Notes under the pieces: generated by a model | Databases searched by the model: none | Told to the model about the DNA's origin: nothing | What the model saw: the letters and a program-made list of their open reading frames with translations, nothing else | Assembly: GCF_023073335.1 (NCBI RefSeq) | Contig: NZ_JADPJG010000015.1 | Coordinates: 275,158-339,157 of the forward strand | Reading direction: 5' to 3' | Source of the DNA: Bradyrhizobium sp. 21 | GTDB lineage: Bacteria > Pseudomonadota > Alphaproteobacteria > Rhizobiales > Xanthobacteraceae | Length of the DNA: 64,000 bases | Translations under genes and position numbers: made by a program | Part shown: in pieces, positions 32,766 to 41,637 of the stretch | Layout of the letters: each line of letters starts with the position of its first letter | How positions within the stretch are numbered: position 1 is the stretch's first letter

Positions 32766-34454
32766 ATGGCCGGGGAAGATCGGCGCCTCGCAGGCGGCGC
32801 GACATTCATCGATTTCCAGACCGAGCCGTCCCGCTACCGGCACTGGAAGCTCGCTGTCGACGGTGACGTCGCGACCTTGACCATGGATGTCGACGAGAAT
32901 GGCGGCCTGTTCGAAGGCTATCTGCTCAAGCTGAACTCGTACGATCTCGGCGTCGATATCGAGCTTGCCGACGTGGTCCAGCGCCTGCGCTTCGAGCATC
33001 CCGAGGTCAAGGTCGTGGTGATGCGCTCGGCCAAGAACCGCGTGTTCTGCGCCGGCGCCAACATCCGCATGCTCGCGGGTTCGACCCACGCCCACAAGGT
33101 CAACTTCTGCAAATTCACCAACGAGACCCGCAACGGCATGGAAGACTCGTCGGAAAATTCCGGCCAGCGCTTCATCACCGTCGTGAACGGCTCGGCCGCC
33201 GGCGGCGGCTATGAGCTTGCGCTCGCGACCGACCACATCATCCTCGCCGACGACGGCGCGTCTGCAGTGGCGCTGCCCGAAGTGCCGCTGCTCGCGGTGC
33301 TGCCGGGCACCGGCGGCCTCACCCGCGTCGTCGACAAGCGCAAGGTGCGCCGCGACCATGCCGATTTCTTCTGCACCATCGAGGAAGGCGTGAAGGGCAA
33401 GCGCGCCGTGCAATGGCGCCTCGTCGACGAGATCGCGCCGAACAGCAAGCTTGAAGGCAAGGTCGCCGAGCGCGCCAAGGAGTTTGCGGCTGCGTCGAAG
33501 CGCAACGGAAGCGGCAAGGGCATCGCGCTCACGCCGCTCAAGCGTGTCATCGACGAGACCAGCCTGCGTTACGGCTTCGTCACCGTCGATATCGACCGCG
33601 CCGCGCGCATCGCCACGATCTCGATCAAGGCGCCGGAGACGGCACCGCCCGCCGATATCGATGGCATGATGGCGCAGGGCGCTTCGTTCTGGCCGCTCCA
33701 GGTCGCCCGCGAGATCGATGACGCGATCCTGCATCTGCGCATCAACGAGCTCGAGATCGCGATGCTGGTGTTCAAGAGCCATGGCGACCGCGCCCATGTG
33801 CTGGCATCCGATGCCTTCCTCGAAACCAACAAGGCGCATTGGCTGGTCAACGAGATCAGGCACTATTGGAAGCGTGTGCTCAAGCGCATCGACGTCACCT
33901 CGCGCACGCTGGTGACGCTGGTCGAGCCCGGCTCCTGCTTCGCCGGCACGCTCGCCGAGCTCGTCTTCGCCGCCGATCGCTCCTACATGCTGATCGGCAC
34001 GCGCCAGGGCGACAACCGTCCGCCGCCGTCGATCGAACTCTCCGCCATGAACTTTGGCCCGTATCCGATGAGCCATGGCCTGACGCGGCTTCAGTCGCGC
34101 TTCCAGGCCGATCCGTCCGATGTCGAACGCGCGGAAGCCACCATGGGCACCGCGCTCGACGCCGAGCAGGCGGAAGAACTCGGCCTCGTCACCTTCGCGC
34201 TCGACGACATCGACTGGGATGACGAGGTCCGCGTGTTCCTGGAGGAGCGTGCCAGCTTCTCTCCCGACAGCCTCACCGGCATGGAAGCGAGCCTGCGCTT
34301 CGTCGGTCCCGAGACGATGGAATCAAAGATCTTCTCGCGTCTCACCGCCTGGCAGAACTGGATCTTCCAGCGCCCGAACGCGGTCGGCGAGGAAGGCGCG
34401 CTGCGCCGCTACGGCAGCGGCCAGAAGCCGAAATTCGATATGACGCGGGTTTAA
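32766..34454 (+). CDS. boxC: Benzoyl-CoA-dihydrodiol lyase (2,3-epoxybenzoyl-CoA dihydrolase)
   Basis: 562 residues, crotonase superfamily with two fused crotonase-like halves, as in BoxC. The first half has the oxyanion-hole segment RSAKNRVFCAGANIRML and the second NGSAAGGGYELALA. The enzyme hydrolyses the epoxide ring product and cleaves the ring to give 3,4-dehydroadipyl-CoA semialdehyde and formate. It starts at an ATG after the BoxR-type site. It is followed by boxB, but a 118-bp repeat (34461-34578) intervenes. Confidence 0.92.
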   Translation: MAGEDRRLAGGATFIDFQTEPSRYRHWKLAVDGDVATLTMDVDENGGLFEGYLLKLNSYDLGVDIELADVVQRLRFEHPEVKVVVMRSAKNRVFCAGANIRMLAGSTHAHKVNFCKFTNETRNGMEDSSENSGQRFITVVNGSAAGGGYELALATDHIILADDGASAVALPEVPLLAVLPGTGGLTRVVDKRKVRRDHADFFCTIEEGVKGKRAVQWRLVDEIAPNSKLEGKVAERAKEFAAASKRNGSGKGIALTPLKRVIDETSLRYGFVTVDIDRAARIATISIKAPETAPPADIDGMMAQGASFWPLQVAREIDDAILHLRINELEIAMLVFKSHGDRAHVLASDAFLETNKAHWLVNEIRHYWKRVLKRIDVTSRTLVTLVEPGSCFAGTLAELVFAADRSYMLIGTRQGDNRPPPSIELSAMNFGPYPMSHGLTRLQSRFQADPSDVERAEATMGTALDAEQAEELGLVTFALDDIDWDDEVRVFLEERASFSPDSLTGMEASLRFVGPETMESKIFSRLTAWQNWIFQRPNAVGEEGALRRYGSGQKPKFDMTRV

Positions 34455-34460
34455 CTTTTT

Positions 34461-34578
34461 GTGTCCCGGGCGCGGCGCAGCACGAAGTGATGCGACGCAG
34501 AACCGGGACCCACACAGACCGAGCAATAGGTCCCGGCTCAGCAGTGCAGCACTTCGCGCCGCACTGCGTCCGGGACAA
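34461..34578. repeat. Interspersed palindromic repeat, family A, copy 3, between boxC and boxB
   Basis: Begins GTGTCCCGGGCGC and ends GCGTCCGGGACAA, with the inner ACCGGGACCCA / GGTCCCGGCT pair. Placement inside the box operon is unusual: the hairpin may partly terminate transcription or mark mRNA processing, so boxB could be less abundant than boxC. The coding frames on both sides appear intact. Confidence 0.8.
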
Positions 34579-34599
34579 GAAATCGCAAGGAGCACGGCC

Positions 34600-36051
34600 A
34601 TGAGCCTGAACATCATGAACGTCGACTACTCGACCAAGATTCCGAACAACGTCAATCTCGCCGAAGACCGCCAGGTGCTGAAGGCGCTGGAAGGCTGGCA
34701 TCCCGGCTACATGGACTGGTGGAAAGACATGGGGCCGGAAGGTTTCCAGGAATCGCTGGTGTATCTGCGCACCGCCTACTCCGTCGATCCGCGCGGCTGG
34801 GCCAAGTTCGACTATGTCCGCATGCCCGACTATCGCTGGGGCATCCTCCTTGCTCCCCAGGAAGAAAACCGCGTCGTGCCGTTCGGCGAGCATTTTGGCG
34901 AGCCGGCCTGGCAGGAAGTCCCGGGCGAGTATCGCGCCATGTTGCGCCGCCTGATCGTGATCCAGGGCGACACCGAGCCGGCTTCCGTCGAGCAGCAGCG
35001 CCACCTCGGCAAGACCGCGCCCTCGCTCTATGACATGCGCAATCTCTTCCAGGTCAATGTCGAGGAAGGCCGCCACCTCTGGGCGATGGTCTATCTGCTC
35101 CAGAAATATTTCGGCCGTGACGGCCGCGAGGAGGCCGATGATTTGTTGCGCCGCCGCTCGGGCGACGCGGACAGCCCACGCATGCTGGGTGCCTTCAACG
35201 AGGCGACACCGGACTGGCTGTCCTTCTTCATGTTCACCTACTTCACCGACCGCGACGGCAAGATGCAGCTGCACTCGCTGGCGCAGTCCGGTTTCGATCC
35301 CTTGTCGCGCACCTGCCGCTTCATGCTGACCGAGGAAGCGCACCACATGTTCGTCGGCGAGACCGGGATCACCCGCGTCGTGCAGCGCACCTGCGATGCG
35401 ATGCGCGAAGCCGGCATCACCGATCCCACCGACATCGCGAAGGTCCGCGCGCTCGGCGTGATCGATCTGCCGACGATCCAGAAGAAGCTGAACCTGCACT
35501 ATACGCTGTCGCTCGATCTCTTCGGCTCGGAGGTCTCGACCAACGCGGCCAACGCCTTCAACACCGGCATCAAGGGCCGCTATCACGAGACCCAGATCGA
35601 GGATGATCACCAGCTCAAGAACGCGACCTATCCGGTGCTGAAGTTCGTCGACGGCGAGATCAAGCTGGTCGACGAGCCGGCGCTGACCGCGCTCAATATG
35701 CGCCTGCGCGACGATTACAGCCAGGATTGCGTCAAGGGCATGCTGCGCTGGAACAAGGTGATCTCGACCGCGGGCTATCAGTTCCAGCTCAAGCTGCCCA
35801 ACGTCGCCTTCCACCGCCATATCGGCGAGTTCAAGGGCATCCACGCGACACCCGACGGTCTCCTGATCGACGATGCCAATTGGGCGAAGCGCAAGGACGA
35901 ATGGCTGCCCTCGACCGCCGACGGCGACTTCATCACCTCGCTGATGCAGCCGGTGACCGAGACCGGCGAGTTCGCCTCCTGGATCTCGCCGCCGAAAGTC
36001 GGCATCGACAACAAGCCGGGCGATTTCGAGTACGTGAAGATCGAATCGTAG
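34600..36051 (+). CDS. boxB: Benzoyl-CoA 2,3-epoxidase, oxygenase component
   Basis: 483 residues, BoxB family diiron oxygenase. Diiron ligand patterns are EEGRH (E156 and H159) and EEAHH (E245/E246, H248/H249), as expected for the ferritin-like four-helix bundle. The enzyme epoxidises benzoyl-CoA using electrons supplied by the reductase BoxA. No boxA is encoded in this window, so it must be elsewhere or another reductase serves. The ATG follows AAGGAG at 34588; a longer in-frame start at 34459 is part of the repeat. Confidence 0.92.
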   Translation: MSLNIMNVDYSTKIPNNVNLAEDRQVLKALEGWHPGYMDWWKDMGPEGFQESLVYLRTAYSVDPRGWAKFDYVRMPDYRWGILLAPQEENRVVPFGEHFGEPAWQEVPGEYRAMLRRLIVIQGDTEPASVEQQRHLGKTAPSLYDMRNLFQVNVEEGRHLWAMVYLLQKYFGRDGREEADDLLRRRSGDADSPRMLGAFNEATPDWLSFFMFTYFTDRDGKMQLHSLAQSGFDPLSRTCRFMLTEEAHHMFVGETGITRVVQRTCDAMREAGITDPTDIAKVRALGVIDLPTIQKKLNLHYTLSLDLFGSEVSTNAANAFNTGIKGRYHETQIEDDHQLKNATYPVLKFVDGEIKLVDEPALTALNMRLRDDYSQDCVKGMLRWNKVISTAGYQFQLKLPNVAFHRHIGEFKGIHATPDGLLIDDANWAKRKDEWLPSTADGDFITSLMQPVTETGEFASWISPPKVGIDNKPGDFEYVKIES

Positions 36052-36089
36052 AGGCTCGCGAGGCGCGACGACCGCGCCTCACTTTCCCT

Positions 36090-36135
36090 GTCGTCCCGGC
36101 CCCCCGTGCGCAATTGCGCACTAGGCCGGGACGAC
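36090..36135. repeat. Interspersed palindrome, family C, copy 2
   Basis: TCGTCCCGGCC arm, GTGCGCAATTGCGCA core and GGCCGGGACGA arm. It lies 39 bp after the boxB stop between convergent genes, where it could act as a bidirectional terminator. Confidence 0.8.
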
Positions 36136-36177
36136 GCCGGAGTGTGAGGCGAGGGCGCGCCGCGCTCGCAGTCAGCC

Positions 36178-36987
36178 TCAGCTATCCCACCCGCTCCCCT
36201 TGATCCCCGCATTCGCGTAAACGATGCCGCCATCGACCGCGATGGTCGCGCCCACCACGTAATCTCCCGCGCGCGAAGCGAGGTAGATCGCGGCGCCCGC
36301 CATGTCCTCGTCGGTGCCGATGCGGCCGGCGGGAACGCGCGTTGAGACCTCATCGGCATGATCGCGGGCGGCGCGGTTCATGTCGGATTTGAACGGGCCG
36401 GGCGCGATCGCGGTGACCACGATGTGGTCTGGAATGAGCTTCACCGCCATGCGCCGTGTCAAATGGATCAGCCCCGCCTTGCTCGCCGCATAGGAATAGG
36501 TCTCGCCCGGATTGACGAAGATGCCGTCGATCGAGGCGATGTTGATCACCTTCGCCGGCCGCTCCGCGCTCGCGGATGCGCGCAGCGTGGGCGCCAGCGC
36601 CTTGGTCAGGAAGAACGGCGCCTTGACGTTGAGGTTCATCACCTTGTCCCAGCCGCTCTCCGGAAATTCGTCGAACTCCGCGCCCCAGGCCGCGCCCGCA
36701 TTGTTGACGAGGATGTCGAGCTTTGGCTCGCGCTTCCCAAATTCACTCGCCAGCAATTCAGTGCCGGCGAGCGTCGAGATGTCGATCGGCAGTGCGACGC
36801 ACTCGCCGTCATATTGCGCGGTAAGCTCGTTCGCGGTCGCTTCGCACGGTCCGGCCTTGCGCGCGGTGATGTAGACCTTCGCAGCGCCGGCGCTGAGAAA
36901 TCCCGCCGCGATCATCTTGCCGATGCCGCGCGAGCCGCCGGTCACCAGCGCGACGCGGCCTTTGAGCGAGAACAGATCGTTGAACAT
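36178..36987 (-). CDS. Short-chain dehydrogenase/reductase
   Basis: 269 residues. The dinucleotide motif VTGGSRGIGKM (residues 16-26), the NNAG motif (LVNNAGAAWG) and the catalytic Tyr/Lys (YSYAASK), with a Ser in INIASIDG, make a complete SDR active site. The Arg after the glycine motif region (TARKAG) suggests NADP(H). It is convergent to boxB and is a lone gene. A role in fatty-acid or aromatic metabolism is possible, but the family is too broad for a precise function. Confidence 0.82.
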   Translation of the reverse strand: MFNDLFSLKGRVALVTGGSRGIGKMIAAGFLSAGAAKVYITARKAGPCEATANELTAQYDGECVALPIDISTLAGTELLASEFGKREPKLDILVNNAGAAWGAEFDEFPESGWDKVMNLNVKAPFFLTKALAPTLRASASAERPAKVINIASIDGIFVNPGETYSYAASKAGLIHLTRRMAVKLIPDHIVVTAIAPGPFKSDMNRAARDHADEVSTRVPAGRIGTDEDMAGAAIYLASRAGDYVVGATIAVDGGIVYANAGIKGSGWDS

Positions 36988-37059
36988 GGTGCCTCCCTTG
37001 GTTTGCCGCTGGTTGTGAGCGGGGCGGGGAGGGGAGTCAAGAAACCGTCGTCAGTTCCG

Positions 37060-37153
37060 CCTCATCCTGAGGAGCGCGCGCTTGCGCGCGTCTCGAAGGA
37101 TGCGGGCGGCCATCCTTCGAGACGCGCTCCTTTGGAGCGCTCCTCAGGATGAG
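37060..37153. repeat. Interspersed repeat, family F (CTCATCCTGAGG...CCTCAGGATGAG)
   Basis: CTCATCCTGAGGAGCGC at one end and GCGCTCCTCAGGATGAG at the other, with an inner CGTCTCGAAGGATG / CATCCTTCGAGACG palindrome. It lies between two genes on the same strand and upstream of the SDR start. Confidence 0.8.
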
Positions 37154-37172
37154 GGCGAAGTGTGCGGACGGA

Positions 37173-38231
37173 TCAAGCCGCCGCAATCCTGCGAAAGCCG
37201 TTCCACATCGCCGTCGCGGCGCCCGAGGTCAGCACCGGGAGAATCCGCGCGTCCTGGTAATTGCCGTTGAGCGAGACGCGTGGCAGCGCCGTCATGTGGC
37301 CGGCGCTCTCGGCGAACAGCATGCCGGGGCGTGTCGTCACCGCGGTCTTGAAACCGGCGGCCGACGCAAGGACGAATTCGCGCGCGCCCGCCGCCTCGCG
37401 ATCGCCATAGGGATAGGCAAAATGCTGGACCTTGCGGCCGAGCGCCTGCTCGATCCGCGCGCGGCTCACGGCCATCTCCTGCGTGGCGATCTCTTCCGTC
37501 TGCTTTGCGAGATTGCAATGACTGACGCTATGGGCGCCGATCGTGACCAGGGGATCGGCGGCGAATGTCTTCACCTCGTCCCAGGACAGACACATTCTGC
37601 GGCACAGCGCGGCGATGTCGACGCCGTACTTCGTGCACAGCGCCTCGATCTCGCGCTTGAGATCATGCTCGCCCGGCAATGCGCGCAACCAGTCGTGCAG
37701 GCGGTCGAAGGCCGTCTGCTTTGCGGCTGGCGTCGTCGCATCGAGCCGCAGCGCGGCGTTGCCGACCTGCACTTCGATCTGGTCGGCCTTTGCGATCACG
37801 GCCTCCAGCGCCTCCCACCACAGCCGTCCCGTGCCTTCTGCGAAATCGCTGGCGACATAGACCGCCAGAGGCGCGTCAAATTCGCGCAACACCGGCAGGG
37901 CAAAGTCGCGATTGTCGCGATAGCCGTCGTCGAGCGTGAAGGCGGCGAAGCGGCGGTCGAACCGGCCTCGCACCAGCCGCTCATGCAGCTCGTCCATGCT
38001 GACGATGTCGATCTCGCGCGAGCGCAAATGGCTCAGGGCTGCACGCAGAAATTCGGGAGTGACTTCGAGATGCCGATTCGGCTGGAACGGGACGTCGCGG
38101 GCCGGCCGCACGTGGTGCAGCATGAAAATAGCGCCGACGCCCGACAAAAGCGGGCGCAGCAGGTGGTGCGCCCCGCTGAAATAGAGTGCTCCCAGCCCGG
38201 CGCGGATGACGTTGTTACGCAGTTGTTTCAT
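37173..38231 (-). CDS. Polysaccharide deacetylase family protein
   Basis: 352 residues. NodB-homology signatures are AAFTLDDGYRDN (catalytic Asp-Asp) and the His motif in IGAHSVSHCNLA (H-x4-H type metal ligands), with the terminal FAYPYGDREAAG segment. The N-terminus is hydrophobic but not a clear signal peptide (NVIRAGLGALYFSGAHHLL), so membrane association is possible. It would remove N- or O-acetyl groups from an envelope polysaccharide. The ATG at 38231 was chosen over 38255 since its product begins without an odd extension. Substrate unknown. Confidence 0.82.
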   Translation of the reverse strand: MKQLRNNVIRAGLGALYFSGAHHLLRPLLSGVGAIFMLHHVRPARDVPFQPNRHLEVTPEFLRAALSHLRSREIDIVSMDELHERLVRGRFDRRFAAFTLDDGYRDNRDFALPVLREFDAPLAVYVASDFAEGTGRLWWEALEAVIAKADQIEVQVGNAALRLDATTPAAKQTAFDRLHDWLRALPGEHDLKREIEALCTKYGVDIAALCRRMCLSWDEVKTFAADPLVTIGAHSVSHCNLAKQTEEIATQEMAVSRARIEQALGRKVQHFAYPYGDREAAGAREFVLASAAGFKTAVTTRPGMLFAESAGHMTALPRVSLNGNYQDARILPVLTSGAATAMWNGFRRIAAA

Positions 38232-38396
38232 GACCGCCTGGCCGACCCCCGGCATTCCACCCTCAACTTAGGGTGACACCCTTGAAGAAAAAGTTATTCC
38301 AATTGTCCATGCATGGCTTCCGGAAGGGCACCATTTCCGGTTTGACAGCCCGCCAAGGGTTTGTTTTGTCTCCGGTTCCAGAGTTCGGGTCGTCGA

Positions 38397-39791
38397 ATGC
38401 AGAAGCTTTTCAGGTGGGCCAGCAAATGGTGGCCGGGGTTGATCCCCCTGGCCGTCATGTGGGGATTTGCGGCCTGGAATAATACCTTGCCGGTCGAGGC
38501 GGACCTTTCCGCCCGCAGTTCGGCCGCCCTCAAGGACACCGTTCTGGACAAGACCCGGATCGCGGTGGACGGCCGCGACGTCGGCCTGGCCGCGGAGGCG
38601 TTTTCCGAGGAGGGGCGTCGGGACGCTGTGGCGGCGGTCGAGACCGTCCCCGGCGTGCGCCTGGTCGACGACAGGACCCGCCTCGTTGCCGAGGCAAAAC
38701 CCTTCGTCTGGAACGCCGAACGCGACGTGGTGCGGGTGACGCTGTCAGGCTCCGCGCCCTTGCCGACGATGAAGGGCCGCCTGACCGAGGCGGCCCGCAA
38801 GGAGGTCGGCGGGGTCGAAGTGGCCGATCAGATGGGCCTGGCGCGCGGCGCGCCGCCCCGGTTCGAGGCGGCTGCGATGCTGCTGCTCGACCAGATCGGC
38901 AAGCTCAAGGACGGCAAGATCACGATCACGGATACCAAGGTCAATCTGTCGGGCATGGCGCGCGATCTCGGCGGCCGCGAGGCGATTGCGGCGGCGCTCA
39001 AGAACCTGCCCGAGGGTTTTTCGATCGCCGCCAACGACGTCAAGGCGCCGCCCTACGTCTTCCAGGCCTACAAGGATCCGGTGGCCGCGACGGTGACGCT
39101 GACCGGTTATGTTCCCGACAACAATGTCCACGCGGCCATCGCCACCAGCGCGTCGCGGAAATTCTTCAACGAAAAGGTCGTCGACAATCTCAAGGCCAGC
39201 ATCGGCGCGCCCGGCGCCTTCAGCCCCGCCGTGGTCGCAGCGTTGGGCGCGCTGTCGCGGCTGTCGACCGGCACGCTCGTCGTCTCCGATCGCGAGGTGA
39301 AGCTGTCGGGCGATGCGCTCTATGAAGGTGCCGCCAACGACATCCGCGCAGGCCTCGGCAAGGACTTCCCGAAAAACTGGCAGTACAAGCCGGAAATCAC
39401 GGTGAAACCCGCGGCCGGTCCGGTCGACGGCACCGTGTGCCAGCAATTGTTCTCGGAGCTTCTGGCCAAGGCCAAGATCCGCTTCGGGGCGAGGCGCGCC
39501 GACATCGATCCGGATTCCGCCGGCATTCTCGATCATCTGATCGAGACGGCGCTGCGATGCCCCGCCACCAATATCGAGGTCGCCGGGCACACCGATGCCG
39601 ACGGCGAGGATTCCTTCAATCAGGCTCTCTCGGAGAAGCGCGCGCAGGCGGTGATCGACCATCTGATCAAGGCCGGCCTGCCCGCCGACCGCTTCACCGC
39701 GGTCGGCTATGGCAGCACGCAGCCCGTCGCCGGCAACGACACCGAAGACGCCAAGGCGCAGAACCGCCGCATCGAATTTCTGGTGAGGTGA
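38397..39791 (+). CDS. OmpA-family envelope protein with N-terminal membrane anchor
   Basis: 464 residues. A single membrane segment (WWPGLIPLAVMWGFAAW, about residues 10-27) is followed by a repetitive region with BON-like units (VRVTLSGSAPLPTMKGRLTE, VTLTGYVPDNNVHAAI) and a C-terminal OmpA peptidoglycan-binding domain from about residue 350 (VAGHTDADGEDSFNQALSEK, VGYGSTQPVAGN). It probably ties the inner membrane to peptidoglycan. The stop (TGA) lies next to the following gene's start, implying an operon. A TTG/ATG at 38361 could add 12 residues. Confidence 0.8.
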   Translation: MQKLFRWASKWWPGLIPLAVMWGFAAWNNTLPVEADLSARSSAALKDTVLDKTRIAVDGRDVGLAAEAFSEEGRRDAVAAVETVPGVRLVDDRTRLVAEAKPFVWNAERDVVRVTLSGSAPLPTMKGRLTEAARKEVGGVEVADQMGLARGAPPRFEAAAMLLLDQIGKLKDGKITITDTKVNLSGMARDLGGREAIAAALKNLPEGFSIAANDVKAPPYVFQAYKDPVAATVTLTGYVPDNNVHAAIATSASRKFFNEKVVDNLKASIGAPGAFSPAVVAALGALSRLSTGTLVVSDREVKLSGDALYEGAANDIRAGLGKDFPKNWQYKPEITVKPAAGPVDGTVCQQLFSELLAKAKIRFGARRADIDPDSAGILDHLIETALRCPATNIEVAGHTDADGEDSFNQALSEKRAQAVIDHLIKAGLPADRFTAVGYGSTQPVAGNDTEDAKAQNRRIEFLVR

Positions 39792-39793
39792 CG

Positions 39794-40096
39794 ATGCCCT
39801 ATCTCGTCTCATTCCATCTGGGCTGGTTGATCGGCTCGCTGCTGCTCGGCTTTTGCATGGGCTGGATCTCGGTGGTCCAGCGCGGCAACGGCACCTCGAA
39901 AGTGACTGCGCGCTGGCTCGCTGCGCTTGCGGCTGCCCTGGTCGCGGCCTCGTTCGCGCATGTGGTCCCCGGCCGCTTCGGCTACTGGCTCGACCTCGCC
40001 CTGGTCATGTTCGCCTGCTACCTCGTCGGCTGCACCATCGGCGCCTGGCTGCGCGACCGGGTGGTCTCGCGCACCGCGCCGCCTGCCGCTCTGTGA
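39794..40096 (+). CDS. Small inner-membrane protein, partner of the OmpA-family gene
   Basis: 100 residues with three predicted membrane segments (FHLGWLIGSLLLGFCMGWI, AALAAALVAASFAHVV and LDLALVMFACYLVGCTIGAW). The ATG lies three bases after the stop of the OmpA-family gene, so it is translationally coupled to it. The protein may anchor or modulate that partner in the inner membrane. No family is recognised. Confidence 0.7.
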   Translation: MPYLVSFHLGWLIGSLLLGFCMGWISVVQRGNGTSKVTARWLAALAAALVAASFAHVVPGRFGYWLDLALVMFACYLVGCTIGAWLRDRVVSRTAPPAAL

Positions 40097-40547
40097 TGTT
40101 GCCGTGCACCCTGACTGCGGGAGTCAGGGGTGTAACTGCGCGGCCCTTCGGCACATCGGAAAACCGTGAACGATCGCGCCGGTCACCCCTCTTTCAACAG
40201 GGGGGCGCGGCCCATAGATTGAGATCGGCTTAAGCCGGGACGGAACATTGTGCGGCCGAAATCATCAAAACTTCATGGCGACTGCGCAGGATTGCCATGG
40301 AGATTCGCGTCAGTCTTGCCGTCGAAAGCGCCAAACCGTGCATCAGGAGCCCGCAACCCTGCCTAAAATACTGAAGGCACGAGTTTTTGTTCGAATTGCC
40401 GAATTCCACTCCGCGCGAAAACGCGCTAGGGGAGAGGTAGGGGGCATGCGCGATGCCGGAGCCGGCGGCGAGGGTTCGTTGAGTGCCTGTACGTCGTCTG
40501 CCTGTCCGCCGGCCACCCTGGCCGCTGAAGCGTTGTTCGAGGTCTAG
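40097..40547. other. Gene-free stretch with one hairpin
   Basis: About 450 bp with no gene I can support. A hairpin CCCTGACT-N5-AGTCAGGG (40109-40129) follows the small membrane protein gene and may terminate its transcript, though there is no U-run. An open frame 40248-40547 runs into the next start but has atypical composition (rich in Arg/Cys) and was not accepted. The region before 40548 carries a modest GAGGT ribosome-binding site. Confidence 0.5.
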
Positions 40548-41603
40548 ATGCTGGAAGCCATACGCAGGGCGATGACGTTTCTGCGCCAGAAGCAAATCCT
40601 GCATAAGCTTGGCGTTGTGATCAGCGTCGCGGTCATCGGCATCGCTTGCTTTGTGCTCTACCGCATGCTTCGCGGCATCGACACCAACGAGGTGATCGAG
40701 GCGATCAAGAGCACCGAGCCGCGCCAGATCGCGATGGCGGGGCTGTTCGTCGCCGCCGGCTATTTCACCCTGACCTTCTACGATTTGTTCGCCGTGCGCG
40801 CGATCGGCCACGCCCACGTGCCCTACCGCATCAACGCGCTCGCGGCCTTCACCAGCTATTCGATCGGCCACAATGTCGGCGCCAGCGTCTTCACCGGCGG
40901 CGCGGTGCGCTACCGCATCTATTCGGCCTACGGCCTGAACGCGATCGATGTCGCAAAAATCTGTTTCCTCGCCGGCCTGACCTTCTGGCTCGGCAATGCC
41001 GCCGTGCTGGGCCTCGGCATCTCCTATCATCCGGAGGCCGCCGCGGCGATCGACCAGCTGCCGCCCTGGCTGAACCGGACGCTGGCGATGATGATCATCG
41101 TCGGGCTGGTCGCCTACGTGGTCTGGGTCTGGACCCAGCCGCGGATGGTTGGCCGCGGGCCCTGGACCGTGATGCTGCCGGGCGGCCCGCTGACCCTGCT
41201 CCAGATCGCGATCGGCATCATCGATCTCGGCTTCTGCGCGCTCGCGATGTACGTGCTGGTCCCGGACGAGCCCAATCTCGGCTTCGTGGTGGTCGCGGTG
41301 ATCTTCGTCTCGGCCACCCTGCTCGGCTTTGCCAGCCATTCGCCCGGGGGCCTCGGCGTGTTCGACGCCGCGATGCTGGTGGGGCTCTGGCAGATGGACC
41401 GCGAGGAGCTGCTGGGCGGCATGCTGCTGTTCCGCGTCCTGTATTATCTGTCCCCCTTCGTCATATCTGTAATCTTGCTGACGTTTCGCGAAGTTATCAT
41501 CGGCGCACGATCCAAGCGCTTGCAGCAGGCCGCGCTCAAGCTCGACCCCGGCCCCGCGCGTGAAGCCGCCTATGTGAGAGAGCGCAGCGACAGCGGCGCC
41601 TGA
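40548..41603 (+). CDS. UPF0104-family membrane protein (lysyl-PG synthase transmembrane-domain-like)
   Basis: 351 residues with about ten membrane segments and the family signatures SYSIGHNVGASVFTGGAVRY and GFASHSPGGLGVFDAAML. The C-terminal catalytic domain of MprF is absent, so it is only the membrane (flippase-like) module. It lies 34 bp upstream of phoR in the same direction, hinting at control together with phosphate starvation genes and perhaps a role in lipid remodelling. Function is inferred only from family and position. Confidence 0.75.
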   Translation: MLEAIRRAMTFLRQKQILHKLGVVISVAVIGIACFVLYRMLRGIDTNEVIEAIKSTEPRQIAMAGLFVAAGYFTLTFYDLFAVRAIGHAHVPYRINALAAFTSYSIGHNVGASVFTGGAVRYRIYSAYGLNAIDVAKICFLAGLTFWLGNAAVLGLGISYHPEAAAAIDQLPPWLNRTLAMMIIVGLVAYVVWVWTQPRMVGRGPWTVMLPGGPLTLLQIAIGIIDLGFCALAMYVLVPDEPNLGFVVVAVIFVSATLLGFASHSPGGLGVFDAAMLVGLWQMDREELLGGMLLFRVLYYLSPFVISVILLTFREVIIGARSKRLQQAALKLDPGPAREAAYVRERSDSGA

Positions 41604-41637
41604 CCGCCGCAATTAGTCTCAGGAGAAGCCCGCCCCG

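Noticed and set aside
34342..35844. 500-codon frame opposite boxB
   Set aside because: Antisense shadow of boxB with low-complexity composition.
40248..40547. 99-codon frame before the UPF0104 gene
   Set aside because: Cys/Arg-rich, no ribosome-binding site, no motif; judged non-coding.
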